Source: Winogradskyella sp. | GTDB taxonomy: Bacteria; Bacteroidota; Bacteroidia; Flavobacteriales; Flavobacteriaceae | Assembly: GCF_013213835.1 (NCBI RefSeq) | Contig: NZ_JABSSU010000005.1 | Location: forward strand, 62,001 to 126,000 | DNA: 64,000 bases | Reading direction: 5' to 3' | Shown: piece after piece, positions 35,052 through 44,090 of the stretch | How positions within the stretch are numbered: the first letter of the stretch is position 1 | Layout of the letters: each line of letters starts with the position of its first letter | Notes under the pieces: generated by a model | Told to the model about the DNA's origin: nothing | Database searches by the model: none | What the model saw: the letters and a program-made list of their open reading frames with translations, nothing else | Position numbers and translations under genes: made by a program

Positions 35052-35816
35052 TTGAAAGCACTTTTCAAATTTTTCCTCAATCTTATTCCAAGACCTTTAT
35101 TGATTAGGTTAAGTTATGTAGTTCGTCCAATCTTAGCTTTATTCTTAAAAGGATCAAAATACATTGATCCCATAGACGGAAAAGGGTTTAGAACATTTTT
35201 ACCTTATGGCTATGTGAAACAGCGTCCTAATATTTTATCACCTTCAACCCTATCACTTGAGCGTCACCGTTTGTTATGGTTATACCTAAAATATGAAACC
35301 AACTTCTTTGAAGAACAATTAGAAGTATTGCATTTTGCTCCAGAGCAATGTTTTTTAAAACGGTTTAGAAGCTTAAAAAACATAACACTTACTACCACAG
35401 ATTTAGAATCACCTATAGCAGATGTAAAAGCAGATATTTGCAACTTACCGTTTGAGGATAACAGTTATGACGTTATTCTCTGTAATCATGTTCTTGAACA
35501 TATCTCTGATGACACAAAGGCCATGCAAGAATTATATCGCGTTATGAAACCGAATGGATGGGGGATTTTTCAAATTCCTCAAGATTTAAATAGAATAACA
35601 ACCTTTGAGGATGATACCATAACAGATAAAAATGAGCGCGCTAAAATCTTTGGCCAGTATGATCATGTGAGAATATATGGTCGGGATTATTTTGAAAAAC
35701 TAAGAAGTATAGGGTTTAAAGTTGAAGAAATAGATTACACTGCCATGCTTTCTGAAACAGATATTGATAAATACAGATTGGCTAAAGGTGAAATTATTCC
35801 TTTGGTAAGGAAATAA
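35052..35816 (+). CDS. Class I SAM-dependent methyltransferase
   Basis: 254 aa, TTG start at 35052, the only start that keeps the basic N-terminal helix KALFKFFLNLIPRPLLIRL. Core motifs: LHFAPEQCFLKRF in place of a classical motif I, then TTDLESPIADVKADICNLPFEDNSYDVILCNHVLEHI and FQIPQDLNR. The amphipathic N-terminus suggests membrane association. Third gene of the map-cupin operon. Substrate unknown. The stop directly abuts the stop of the convergent gene. Confidence 0.82.
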   Translation: MKALFKFFLNLIPRPLLIRLSYVVRPILALFLKGSKYIDPIDGKGFRTFLPYGYVKQRPNILSPSTLSLERHRLLWLYLKYETNFFEEQLEVLHFAPEQCFLKRFRSLKNITLTTTDLESPIADVKADICNLPFEDNSYDVILCNHVLEHISDDTKAMQELYRVMKPNGWGIFQIPQDLNRITTFEDDTITDKNERAKIFGQYDHVRIYGRDYFEKLRSIGFKVEEIDYTAMLSETDIDKYRLAKGEIIPLVRK

Positions 35817-36260
35817 TTAACCCGATATTGATAGAATAAACGCTTTAATTTTATCCTGAGACATTGCTTTTACCTTAGTTTTGTTTTTACTGTAAAAGTT
35901 TGAAAAATAAAAGTCAGTCCATTCGACATCATCAGTAACATTAAGCATTATCATAACAAAACTCTCATCATCATATTGAAACACATATAATCCGGTAGAA
36001 TTGTAAAACACTGCTCTATCTAATTCTTCACTAGCCTCTTTTTGATAGGTATATGTCCCTGGCATACATTGTTTACAAGATGCAATGAGCAATAATTTGG
36101 CGTCATTATACTGACCGTATTCAAATATTTTTGCCTGCACACCGCGCTCTGCTTCCATTAAAAAATAGATACCATTAATTTCCTGGCTTGGTGTAGCACT
36201 TTGTGCATAAAAAGCAAGAGAGGAAAGACATAAGCTTAAATTTATAATAAGGTTTTTCAT
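35817..36260 (-). CDS. Hypothetical exported protein
   Basis: 147 aa. The signal peptide LIINLSLCLSSLAFYAQ is followed by a small domain with a CKQC motif (ASCKQCMPGTYTYQ) and several aromatic residues. I do not recognise the family. Transcribed alone. The 140-bp upstream gap (36261-36400) lacks the direct-repeat promoter found at the neighbouring genes; it only shows a weak GACT/AGTC hairpin near 36314. Confidence 0.6.
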   Translation of the reverse strand: MKNLIINLSLCLSSLAFYAQSATPSQEINGIYFLMEAERGVQAKIFEYGQYNDAKLLLIASCKQCMPGTYTYQKEASEELDRAVFYNSTGLYVFQYDDESFVMIMLNVTDDVEWTDFYFSNFYSKNKTKVKAMSQDKIKAFILSISG

Positions 36261-36400
36261 AGTTGAGTTTTTTTAAATATTAATAAAGTAAGAATCGCAT
36301 AAAAAGAAGCAATGGACTCTTCTAGTCTATATTTTTTAATGTACTTCATTGGCACAAAACAATCAGGCCAATAAGACAATGGCTTAATCGTGAGTTAAAA

Positions 36401-38614
36401 TTAATCTTTAATAATTCTTTTGATTATTACCTCATTATTAGAACCAACAATTTTAACAAGGTACATACCAGAATTTAAGCTTGAAACATTAAGATGGGTA
36501 GTTGCTTCAGCCGTTAGTACTTTTTTCCCTAATAAGGTATAGATTTCAATAGCTTCATATGTATTATTAGATTCTATATTGAGAAAAGTATGTACAGGAT
36601 TTGGATAAATATTGATGTCATCAGATATATTAATATCACTTATAGACAAACTGCAATTAACACTATAATTTGCACTTACATCCTTAAACCAATCCGCTGT
36701 AGGTGGTGTAAAACTAGCGTCTATTTGTATGCAAGACAAAGAGGGATTTGATGTAAAATCAGCATAAAGAATACCCGCATTGTTTCCATTGGCCATATTT
36801 ACACTAGATAATGCGCTATTTGAGAATAGATCTACTTCTTCTAATGCTGCATTGTTGCTCAAATCTATTGCTGTGAGTTGTGTATCATTAATGTCGAGAA
36901 TTTTTAGGTTTGAATTATTGCTTAAATCTATTGGATCAGAAAAATTAGTGTTTCCATAAATAACTAATTGTTCTAATAGCGAATTCTGCGAAAGATTTAT
37001 ACCTGTAAAATTATTACCTCCAATATATAGTTCTTTGAGATTAAGGTTTTGTGATACTGATAATGTTGAAAGATTATTATTGTTAACATTAAGTATAGAT
37101 AATCCTGTATTTTGTGATATATCTAAAGTACTCAAACTATTATTTGAAGCATAAATGTTTTGTAATACTGTATTTTGAGAGACATCTAAAGTACCGATAT
37201 TGTTACTTGTAACATTAAGTTCAATTAAGGCAGTGTTTTGAGATATGTCAATGGTGGTTAGGCTATTGCCCAGAAGGTTAACTTCTGTTAAGTTTGAATT
37301 TTGAGTAAGATTTAAATTTGAGAGTTGATTTACTCTTAAAGTTAATTCCTCTAACTGAGAGAGACCTGTTAAATCAATAGTTGATAATTGATTATTGTCT
37401 AGCTTTAGAATTCTTAAACTTGAATTATTAGCAAATGTTACTGAATTTAAAGAACCAGAGGCAATGTTTACTGTTTCGAGATTAGATAAACCGGAAAAGT
37501 CTATACTAGATGCTAGCATAAAATCTGCTTTAAACGCAACTAAACCAGCCAATGCCGAAATGTCAACGCTTGTGAATAGATTGTTTGATATATCTAAATC
37601 TACTATACTCGTAAAGGTTTCTAAACCTGTTAAATCGTTAATTGACTGAAGATTTAAATCTAACTTACCAGAGTAAGCGTTGGCCTCTGAACATTGTATT
37701 TCACCATCTCCATTAGTATCAATAACACCAATATTTGTACCTGTGATAGTTGTACCATGATTTAACAAGGCTGTTTTCAGGTTTGCATCAGGGATATTTA
37801 CCGTACATGATGGTGTGTAAGACCAGATAGTGTTGTTATTTCTGTCTGAAACATAAAATGTAACGCCCACTTTCTCTACATCGGTTGTTAAATTGAAGCC
37901 TGTAGCGATAGTTTGTGGAGTATCGTTAACAATAGATTTTGATACAGATCTCAACTCACCAAAAAAGCTATCGGTATAATATATCAAATCATTTTCAATT
38001 TCTAAACCAAACACCTCGTTACCAAGATTATTTATTGTAGTGACAGAAAAATTAAAATTTGACACATCAACGCGCAATAACTCGCCTGTTCTTTTTAAAA
38101 TATAGATATCAGTGCCATCAGCCTTTATCCCAGTTATGTCACCATTTCCTAAACCATTTGCAATAAAAAAACTATCTGATGCGTTGTCATAAACCAACAA
38201 TACTTGCAGACCTGGAACACCATTAAGCACATCTGCCGTAACATAAATTGTTCCGTTAACAATAGTAATGTGATCTGGATTAACACCATCAAAGAAATTA
38301 TTACCTAAAAACGTCTGGGTAGAGGTGCTTAAATCCCATCTAACAACGAGATCTAAATTATCATCTGGATAGTATAAAACATTATTTTCAATTACGAAAC
38401 CATCAGAAAAACCAGGACTACTGCTAACAACTGTGTTGTCGGTGTTTTGAGGTAGATTGTCCCAAACTCTAATTTCGACATTTTCTCTTACATAAAGTGA
38501 GCCATTACTTTCGTAAAGTGATCTAGGTGCCGTAGACAAATTGTCAAAAACTGTCACCTGTGCAGTAACACAGAAACTGAATAAACATAAAATGTATAGT
38601 AGATTTATTTTCAT
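36401..38614 (-). CDS. Secreted leucine-rich-repeat protein with T9SS sorting domain (large)
   Basis: 737 aa. The signal peptide LLYILCLFSFCVTAQ is followed by a beta-propeller-like region (~20-265), a Ca2+-loop-like DTNGDGEIQCSEA (~298-310), and then about 12-14 leucine-rich repeats of ~21 residues (LDVSQNTVLQNIYASNNSLS type). A type A T9SS C-terminal domain (INIYPNPVHTFLNIES ... GMYLVKIVG) follows. It is therefore exported by T9SS and attached to or released from the cell surface. Adhesion or polymer binding is possible; no enzyme motif seen. Paralogous to the next upstream gene. Preceded by one copy of the direct-repeat promoter. Confidence 0.88.
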   Translation of the reverse strand: MKINLLYILCLFSFCVTAQVTVFDNLSTAPRSLYESNGSLYVRENVEIRVWDNLPQNTDNTVVSSSPGFSDGFVIENNVLYYPDDNLDLVVRWDLSTSTQTFLGNNFFDGVNPDHITIVNGTIYVTADVLNGVPGLQVLLVYDNASDSFFIANGLGNGDITGIKADGTDIYILKRTGELLRVDVSNFNFSVTTINNLGNEVFGLEIENDLIYYTDSFFGELRSVSKSIVNDTPQTIATGFNLTTDVEKVGVTFYVSDRNNNTIWSYTPSCTVNIPDANLKTALLNHGTTITGTNIGVIDTNGDGEIQCSEANAYSGKLDLNLQSINDLTGLETFTSIVDLDISNNLFTSVDISALAGLVAFKADFMLASSIDFSGLSNLETVNIASGSLNSVTFANNSSLRILKLDNNQLSTIDLTGLSQLEELTLRVNQLSNLNLTQNSNLTEVNLLGNSLTTIDISQNTALIELNVTSNNIGTLDVSQNTVLQNIYASNNSLSTLDISQNTGLSILNVNNNNLSTLSVSQNLNLKELYIGGNNFTGINLSQNSLLEQLVIYGNTNFSDPIDLSNNSNLKILDINDTQLTAIDLSNNAALEEVDLFSNSALSSVNMANGNNAGILYADFTSNPSLSCIQIDASFTPPTADWFKDVSANYSVNCSLSISDINISDDINIYPNPVHTFLNIESNNTYEAIEIYTLLGKKVLTAEATTHLNVSSLNSGMYLVKIVGSNNEVIIKRIIKD

Positions 38615-38638
38615 AATGAATTGAGTTTAAAATTGAAA

Positions 38639-38664
38639 CAAAAATGCCTCTGTATTGAGGCATT
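38639..38664 (-). terminator. Terminator hairpin overlapping a -7-like box (copy upstream of the large LRR gene)
   Basis: AATGCCTC (38643-38650) pairs with GAGGCATT (38657-38664). On the minus strand it is followed by TTTTTG. It would end transcription of the small LRR gene, while CATTTTTG (38646-38639) is placed as a -7-like box of the next gene. Confidence 0.7.
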
Positions 38665-38676
38665 GAAATGTGTTTC

Positions 38677-38705
38677 TTTCTGAAAGTGATTTATTTTTTT
38701 CTGAA
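38677..38705 (-). promoter_or_regulatory. Direct-repeat operator, copy 6 (large LRR gene)
   Basis: Plus-strand half-sites TTTCTGAAA (38677) and TTTCTGAA (38698) are 21 bp apart. The proximal site starts 31 bp from the -7-like box edge at 38646. Proposed binding site of the LytTR regulator encoded at 44162-44920. Confidence 0.65.
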
Positions 38706-38708
38706 TCG

Positions 38709-39758
38709 TTACTGTTTTATGAAACGTTTTGTGAAACTGCCATTATCAGAGCTTACCTTAATAAAATATGCACCCGATTTTAATTTAGCCACATCAACAG
38801 TCTGAGTGTTCTTTACTGAAATCATCTCTTTTCCTAAAACAGAGTAAATCTCAATGCTATTAGGTGCATAATTTGAATCTATATTTAGAATATCATGTAC
38901 TGGATTTGGGAAAATTTTAGCTTCAATTCTATTAAACTGGTCAATGGATAAATTACAATTAGAATTAAAACTTGCTGTTGCATCAGCCAGCCAAACTCCA
39001 CTGCTCGAGACAAAAGGTGTAAAGCCATTATCAACTTGAATGCAAGCTAAATTCGGATTAAAAAAGAAATTAGCTAATGAAATATTCGCATTATTACCAT
39101 TAGCCACATTACAACTAGATAGATTGTTCGAATCTAACCTAATGGTAAACAAATTTGAATTAGTCGATAAATCAATATTAGTGAGTTGATTATTTTGTAA
39201 ATAAACCTCAAATAGCTGAGGTAGGCTTGAAGTATCTATCGATGTTAATTGATTACCTCCAAGTTCTAATTGTGTTAATAAAGGATTATTAAGACTAATA
39301 CTACTAAGTTGTCCGTTATTAAATAAAATAGTTTCTAAATTAGGGTTGTTAGTTAAATCTAAAGACGTAATAGGGTTATTTGATAATTGAAGAAATATGA
39401 GATTAGGTAAATTAGAAACATCAATACTGGTGAGTTGATTATCGGATAATCTAACTTCAACTAAGCTTGTATTTTGACTTAAATCTACCGATGTAAGCGC
39501 ATTGCTTGCTGCAGAAAAAGCACCTAAACTCGTAAATGCCTCTATACCTGTTAAATCAGTTATACCAAGACCAATTGCATTAAAACTTCCACTAAAAGAT
39601 GTTGCCTCACTTATTTGTATTTCTGTATCACCATTTGTATTAATTGAAGAGTTTCCTAATAAATAGGATTTAAAATTTACATCCGGAATGTTGACATTCT
39701 GTGCAATTAAAAACATGTTTGTAAGTAAGAAAAAGTTAAAAAGTAATTTTGTTTTCAT
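38709..39758 (-). CDS. Secreted leucine-rich-repeat protein with T9SS sorting domain (small)
   Basis: 349 aa. The signal peptide LLFNFFLLTNMFLIAQ is followed by an opening module NVNIPDVNFKSYLLGNSSINTNGDTEIQISEA (shared with the large paralogue but with a weakened Ca2+ loop), about seven LRRs, and a type A T9SS sorting domain (AKIFPNPVHDILNIDS ... GAYFIKVSS). It lacks the beta-propeller of its neighbour. Probably arose by tandem duplication. Surface or secreted product; partner unknown. Confidence 0.87.
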   Translation of the reverse strand: MKTKLLFNFFLLTNMFLIAQNVNIPDVNFKSYLLGNSSINTNGDTEIQISEATSFSGSFNAIGLGITDLTGIEAFTSLGAFSAASNALTSVDLSQNTSLVEVRLSDNQLTSIDVSNLPNLIFLQLSNNPITSLDLTNNPNLETILFNNGQLSSISLNNPLLTQLELGGNQLTSIDTSSLPQLFEVYLQNNQLTNIDLSTNSNLFTIRLDSNNLSSCNVANGNNANISLANFFFNPNLACIQVDNGFTPFVSSSGVWLADATASFNSNCNLSIDQFNRIEAKIFPNPVHDILNIDSNYAPNSIEIYSVLGKEMISVKNTQTVDVAKLKSGAYFIKVSSDNGSFTKRFIKQ

Positions 39759-39784
39759 TGTTGTTAAAATTTATATTTCGAAAA

Positions 39785-39810
39785 CAAAAATGCCTCTGAA
39801 ACGAGGCATT
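39785..39810 (-). terminator. Terminator hairpin overlapping a -7-like box (copy upstream of the small LRR gene)
   Basis: AATGCCTC (39789-39796) pairs with GAGGCATT (39803-39810), 6-nt loop, T-run on the minus strand. The -7-like CATTTTTG is at 39792-39785. Confidence 0.7.
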
Positions 39811-39822
39811 TTATAAGGTTTC

Positions 39823-39851
39823 TTTCCGAAAAGAATCTATTTTTTTCTAAA
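39823..39851 (-). promoter_or_regulatory. Direct-repeat operator, copy 5 (small LRR gene)
   Basis: Plus-strand half-sites TTTCCGAAA (39823) and TTTCTAAA (39844), 21 bp apart; 31 bp from the -7-like box edge at 39792. Confidence 0.65.
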
Positions 39852-39907
39852 CAGAAAAAATCTCAGTTCATCCATTTAAAGCTTTGTAATTATCTTTAGA
39901 GGTTATG

Positions 39908-41128
39908 TCAATGTAAGGACTTTATGTAATTTACTAATTCCTCGTACCGTCCTTTTTCTGTTTCAGATTTCAATACAATATCGGGTATCGTTTTTACTTC
40001 CTCATTTGAACTGCCATCTGGGTTTAAACCCATTTCACTGATGTAACGAACCACAATACCACTATTTGGAAGCGTTAGCAATAAAGGGTCTGTGCCTACT
40101 CCATCTCCACCTGTAATCTTTCCTACAACCTTACCAAATTTTGTAGCTTTAAAAAAATAAGCTAAGGACTCCGAACTTGAATAAACAACCTCATCGACCA
40201 ATAGATAGATTTTCCCATTATATTGTTTTGCAGTTTTTTCTGGTGATATTTCTACAAAATCTTTCTTCATAAAGTAGTTATCATGCTTTAATTCTTGCGG
40301 TAAGTTAGGAAGCGAAAACTGATCTATTGAAATGGTGTTTTCAAAATAGCTGGGTTTAAACGATTTTAATCTTTTAGAATTTTTAAATCCATAAATGATA
40401 GAATAATTGATGGTGTCTTTGATTAAATAAGGAATCATATGATCTGACCAATAGCGAGTATCGCCTCCTGTATTTCCTTGTATATCTATGATTAAATTCT
40501 TGTAATTGTGTGCTTTACTAAAACAGCTTTTCAAATTATCCATATCATTTTCTATTAAATCATAACTAAATGATCTCACCTTAATAAAGGCAATAGACAA
40601 TGAATCATTATATGAATAACTCAAGTTTTCGTCGGATACTAAAGAATGTGATTCATTTGATTCTGCATTAGATGATTCGCTTTTGGCAGATTCTAATAAT
40701 TGAGTCCAATACTCTACTTGATCAAAAGTTGTCTTCTCTAATTCAGTGACATATGCTTTTAATTGTGGTCGATGTACCAACATATTTTTATAGCCATCAT
40801 AAAAATACTTGTAGTATGTTGTTGGGAGTAAATCCGTATGACCATTATTTAACTGATTAAGAATATCTTCAAGAACTCTTATAAATTCTTCATCGTTTTT
40901 AGTTTGTTTAATCTTATCTAAAAATTCACTTCGTTTAGCCAACCAATCTATTCCATGATTTCTTTTGTTAACCCCAAAGTATGGATAGGTATTTCCCAAT
41001 TCTGTAAACAAATAATTAAAGTCTGCTATCTTTTCATTTATAGATAATTCTTGGATTTGCGAATAACCAGTTACTTTTATTAAGAGTGTTATTATTATTG
41101 ATATAATGGTGTTTTTTGATGGTGTCAT
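39908..41128 (-). CDS. S41-family (C-terminal processing-type) peptidase, exported
   Basis: 406 aa. An N-terminal hydrophobic signal (TIISIIITLLIKVTGYSQ) and a helical domain are followed by the S41 catalytic core. NLIIDIQGNTGGD forms the oxyanion region, and the nucleophile serine lies in VYSSSESLAYFFKATKFGKVVG, followed by GGDGVGTDPLLLTLPNSG. No PDZ domain is evident. It likely degrades or processes envelope proteins or peptides. Part of the cluster that carries the direct-repeat promoters. Confidence 0.85.
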   Translation of the reverse strand: MTPSKNTIISIIITLLIKVTGYSQIQELSINEKIADFNYLFTELGNTYPYFGVNKRNHGIDWLAKRSEFLDKIKQTKNDEEFIRVLEDILNQLNNGHTDLLPTTYYKYFYDGYKNMLVHRPQLKAYVTELEKTTFDQVEYWTQLLESAKSESSNAESNESHSLVSDENLSYSYNDSLSIAFIKVRSFSYDLIENDMDNLKSCFSKAHNYKNLIIDIQGNTGGDTRYWSDHMIPYLIKDTINYSIIYGFKNSKRLKSFKPSYFENTISIDQFSLPNLPQELKHDNYFMKKDFVEISPEKTAKQYNGKIYLLVDEVVYSSSESLAYFFKATKFGKVVGKITGGDGVGTDPLLLTLPNSGIVVRYISEMGLNPDGSSNEEVKTIPDIVLKSETEKGRYEELVNYIKSLH

Positions 41129-41150
41129 TATTTAAAGTTTTGTTTAAAAT

Positions 41151-41178
41151 AAAAATGTCTCGATATCGAGACATTTTT
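41151..41178 (-). terminator. 28-bp perfect palindrome/terminator upstream of the S41 gene
   Basis: AAAAATGTCTCGAT and ATCGAGACATTTTT are perfect inverted halves. Relative to the other copies, G/C to T/A changes in both arms preserve pairing (GTCTC/GAGAC instead of GCCTC/GAGGC). Confidence 0.75.
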
Positions 41179-41187
41179 GATAATTAA

Positions 41188-41215
41188 TTTCTAAATGTTT
41201 TATATTCTACTTTTA
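41188..41215 (-). promoter_or_regulatory. Direct-repeat operator, copy 4, distal half degenerate (S41 gene)
   Basis: The proximal half-site TTTCTAAA is at 41188, exactly 31 bp from the box edge at 41157. The distal half around 41209 is eroded (only a TTTTAAAA-like match). Confidence 0.45.
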
Positions 41216-41238
41216 AAATCTTTTTAAGATGTTAAGCT

Positions 41239-41775
41239 TTATTTGATTGTGATGAGATATTCAATAACTCTGAATACTACAAAGAGTCCAAAAGCTATAA
41301 CTATCTTTATTGGTTTCTTTATTTTGGATTGTTTATTGGTTGTTGATAATACCAATATTTTAATACTCTTTATTAATATGTCTTTGTTGAACCATAATAT
41401 AAGAACTATTAAAACTTGATATAATATGGCAGCTTTTAGTACACCTGCATGAACGCCAAAGTATATATCTTGAAAGATTACATTTATAAGAATAGCTGTC
41501 GTAAAAAAGCAACCTATAAGACGTGTAGGCTTAAAAAGTATCAAGAGTCCACCAATTATTTCAAATATGCCCAAAGTAATTGCAAAAGGTTTAGAATAGC
41601 CATAAAAAGCCCACATCAACTCCATTCCAGTCATGTCTTTGACCATTTTCTCTGTTTCTGCAGCACCTTGAAACTGAAATAGTTTCGCAAAACCATAAAT
41701 AAACATCGCCATAACAACAAGCCAACTAAAAGCCATTTCTATAATCTCTATGTGATCTTTTCTTTTCAAACTCAA
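41239..41775 (-). CDS. DoxX-like membrane protein
   Basis: 178 aa, four main TM helices: FSWLVVMAMFIYGFAKLF, ITLGIFEIIGGLLILF, CFFTTAILINVIFQDIYF and ILYQVLIVLILWF, plus a C-terminal hydrophobic segment after a basic linker. The pattern matches DoxX/DUF417-like small quinone-related membrane proteins. It starts 20 bp after the lysine-rich protein gene and is probably co-transcribed with it. Role unknown. Confidence 0.75.
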   Translation of the reverse strand: MSLKRKDHIEIIEMAFSWLVVMAMFIYGFAKLFQFQGAAETEKMVKDMTGMELMWAFYGYSKPFAITLGIFEIIGGLLILFKPTRLIGCFFTTAILINVIFQDIYFGVHAGVLKAAILYQVLIVLILWFNKDILIKSIKILVLSTTNKQSKIKKPIKIVIAFGLFVVFRVIEYLITIK

Positions 41776-41795
41776 ATTTTAATTATTATCTACAG

Positions 41796-42839
41796 TTAAT
41801 TTATTGTTGCTGAAGAACCGCATGCACTATTTGCTGTGTAGAACTTATAACCTTTAGATCCTTTTGTATCACTGTAGTAATAGTACAAATCTGAAGTGCA
41901 CGTCTGTGTAGAGCTACCTCCGACCTCAATCTTGCTTGTTATAAAAGCACTTGACGAAGAGCCTACCCAAACTGTACGGTCAGATTTATTATATACAGTT
42001 ACATTAATGTTATTATCTATCCATTTCTGATAAGCCAACATGCGTTGGTACTCTGGACTATTAAAAATATCATCATTGTATTGTTTGATAGCTTTAGTCA
42101 TCAAGGCTCGTTTATCATCGAGATATTTTTTTGTTTTCTTATTTTCTGATTTCTTAATCCAGGTTTGATAGAAGTCTTGTTGCTTTTTTGTGGCCTTATC
42201 TAAATAAGGTTGTAATACCTCAGCTTTCATTTTTTCAATTGAAACACTTCCAGCACCAGATTTTGCTTTTTTGACCTTATCTTTTAGGGATTTAAAGAAA
42301 CCTTTTTTCTTTTTTTTAGGTTTTACATTCTCTTCTGTGTTGTCCCCATTTTCAGCCTTTGGCGCCTTTAAGATCCATCTAATCTCATAGTCATCCTTGC
42401 TTTTCCAATTTTGAAGCATAAATAGATAATTATCTATAAATACAATTCTATCGTCGCCTACACTCCTGCCTTCTCTTACCACATAACCAACCTTCTCTTG
42501 AAGTTTTTTATTGCCCTCATAAGCGCTAGAAATATAGGTTACCGGAAACGCAATATGATCAGGAAAATACTGATGAATAGCATTACGGTCTGATTCTCTT
42601 GCATGGTTTGGATATTTTTTAATAGTCACCTCAAAATGCATGTTAGGCTGGTTCTTATCAAACTTTATATCAGATATATTTGCAACACCACGATGGCTAT
42701 TGTACAAATCTGCTACAATCTTATAGTCTCCTTTAGAAACATTGTTTCTAATTATTTCACTTTGGTTTTTGACATCTTGTGCATTACTATTAAACGATAG
42801 TAGTATAAATGCGATTAATAATGGTCTAATCATTTTCAT
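41796..42839 (-). CDS. Exported lysine-rich hypothetical protein
   Basis: 347 aa from the ATG at 42839 (a longer frame would add MIFKLIT). The signal peptide LLIAFILLSFNSNAQ is followed by an N-terminal domain to ~175. A very basic stretch (KPKKKKKGFFKSLKDKVKKAK) comes next, then a helical region to ~285 and a C-terminal beta-like domain with three Cys (TCTSDLYYYY, SACGSS). No known family recognised. First gene of a two-gene transcript with the DoxX-like gene and preceded by a well-conserved operator. Confidence 0.65.
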   Translation of the reverse strand: MKMIRPLLIAFILLSFNSNAQDVKNQSEIIRNNVSKGDYKIVADLYNSHRGVANISDIKFDKNQPNMHFEVTIKKYPNHARESDRNAIHQYFPDHIAFPVTYISSAYEGNKKLQEKVGYVVREGRSVGDDRIVFIDNYLFMLQNWKSKDDYEIRWILKAPKAENGDNTEENVKPKKKKKGFFKSLKDKVKKAKSGAGSVSIEKMKAEVLQPYLDKATKKQQDFYQTWIKKSENKKTKKYLDDKRALMTKAIKQYNDDIFNSPEYQRMLAYQKWIDNNINVTVYNKSDRTVWVGSSSSAFITSKIEVGGSSTQTCTSDLYYYYSDTKGSKGYKFYTANSACGSSATIN

Positions 42840-42857
42840 TGTAATTAATTTAAAAAT

Positions 42858-42882
42858 CAAAAATCCCTCTTATTAGAGGCAT
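42858..42882 (-). terminator. Terminator hairpin overlapping a -7-like box (copy upstream of the lysine-rich protein gene)
   Basis: CCTCT (42866-42870) pairs with AGAGG (42875-42879), 4-nt loop. The outer stem continues after one C-C mismatch. T-run on the minus strand; -7-like GATTTTTG at 42865-42858. Confidence 0.6.
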
Positions 42883-42895
42883 ATACTTTGTTTTG

Positions 42896-42924
42896 TTTCT
42901 GAAAACAATCTATTTTTTTCTAAG
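42896..42924 (-). promoter_or_regulatory. Direct-repeat operator, copy 3 (lysine-rich protein and DoxX-like genes)
   Basis: Half-sites TTTCTGAAA (42896) and TTTCTAAG (42917), 21 bp apart; 31 bp from the box edge at 42865. The stretch between operator and hairpin is nearly identical to copy 2. Confidence 0.65.
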
Positions 42925-42956
42925 TAGAACGAATCATATAATTTATTGGACAAAAA

Positions 42957-44066
42957 TTAATTTTCACTTCTTAGCTCATTCATCAATTTAAAACATAATA
43001 AATCTATATCATCTTCTTTTTCATGGTAGGCAGAAACATTAGAAAGTATTATTACACCATTCTGATTCTCTACATCTAAGGCCATTGACGATCTGTAACC
43101 ATTAGTTCCTCCATTGTGCCATATTAATTCACTTTGATCTTTTGTTTTTAAAATAAACCAACCGAGTCCAATACTCATGGTTTCACTGATGCTAAAAGTT
43201 GGTTTATGAGTTAATGATAACTCGGCGTTCTTACATTCAAATTGAGCTAAAGCAAACTTAGATAAGTCTTCTGCTGTAGATAAAACACCACCACAACCTA
43301 CTAAAACATCAAAATCCCAATTATTCGTTACTATGCCATTTGAATCTAAACCCTTCACAATTTTGTTTTTGAGAAATGCTTTTTTAGTTGTTGTATTTGC
43401 CATATTGTACTTATTGAAGATTTCCTTTTTAACCAAATCTTCATAAGACATTTTAGATAAATCTGCCATCAAAAAACCCAACAAACCTGATCCAAGATTT
43501 GAATACTCATGTTTATTTATAGACTCTTTATTTAATACAACTTTAGATTTTAAAAATGCAAACAGCAAATCTTTACTGTAATGTATGTAAGGATTATTAT
43601 AATCTGTGAAATCAAAATTAGAAGGCAGTACTGGCAAACCAGAAGTATGATTTGCTAACGACTTAAAGCTAATTTTGTCTTCTACATTAATCTTAAAATT
43701 GATATAATCTTGAATATTATCATCTAAGTCAATGGTTTGATCAATTGCTAAATTTGAGAGTAATGTAGCTGTGAACACTTTTGTTAAAGAGCCTATTTCA
43801 AAAACACTTTTATAATTTTGAATTCTTATAATCGTATCTTTTGTTCGCTTAACACCAATAAAATCTACATTTTTGTTCTTTATTAAAGCTATTGAAAGCT
43901 GTGTGTCTTGAGGAAATGACTTTGTATAATTATAGATCAATTGAGTTAAGTCATTGGAAATTTTAGGTGAACTGTTTAATAACTCAGACTTCTTGTTAAT
44001 TTTATTTTGCGTATGAGCAATAAGGGAAAGATTTATTAGAATTAATAAGATTTTAAAATTCTTCAT
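42957..44066 (-). CDS. Serine hydrolase (beta-lactamase class C/PBP4*-like), exported
   Basis: 369 aa from the ATG at 44066. The signal peptide ILLILINLSLIAHTQ is followed by the class C fold: nucleophile SLTK in FEIGSLTKVF, YSN in KHEYSNLGSG, and HNGG in IWHNGGTNGYRSS (the KTG-equivalent). Such proteins are D-Ala-D-Ala peptidases, esterases or amidases rather than resistance enzymes. Carries the direct-repeat promoter and follows the regulator gene by 95 bp. Confidence 0.88.
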   Translation of the reverse strand: MKNFKILLILINLSLIAHTQNKINKKSELLNSSPKISNDLTQLIYNYTKSFPQDTQLSIALIKNKNVDFIGVKRTKDTIIRIQNYKSVFEIGSLTKVFTATLLSNLAIDQTIDLDDNIQDYINFKINVEDKISFKSLANHTSGLPVLPSNFDFTDYNNPYIHYSKDLLFAFLKSKVVLNKESINKHEYSNLGSGLLGFLMADLSKMSYEDLVKKEIFNKYNMANTTTKKAFLKNKIVKGLDSNGIVTNNWDFDVLVGCGGVLSTAEDLSKFALAQFECKNAELSLTHKPTFSISETMSIGLGWFILKTKDQSELIWHNGGTNGYRSSMALDVENQNGVIILSNVSAYHEKEDDIDLLCFKLMNELRSEN

Positions 44067-44090
44067 TAACACATTGATTTATTTAAAAAT

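Noticed and set aside
36300..36360. Seventh copy of the direct-repeat promoter upstream of the 147-aa exported protein
   Set aside because: No TTTCTRAAA pair with 21-bp spacing is present in 36261-36400.
42957..44066. Beta-lactam resistance gene
   Set aside because: Class C fold, but sequence features fit esterase/DD-peptidase-like proteins; resistance is not supported.
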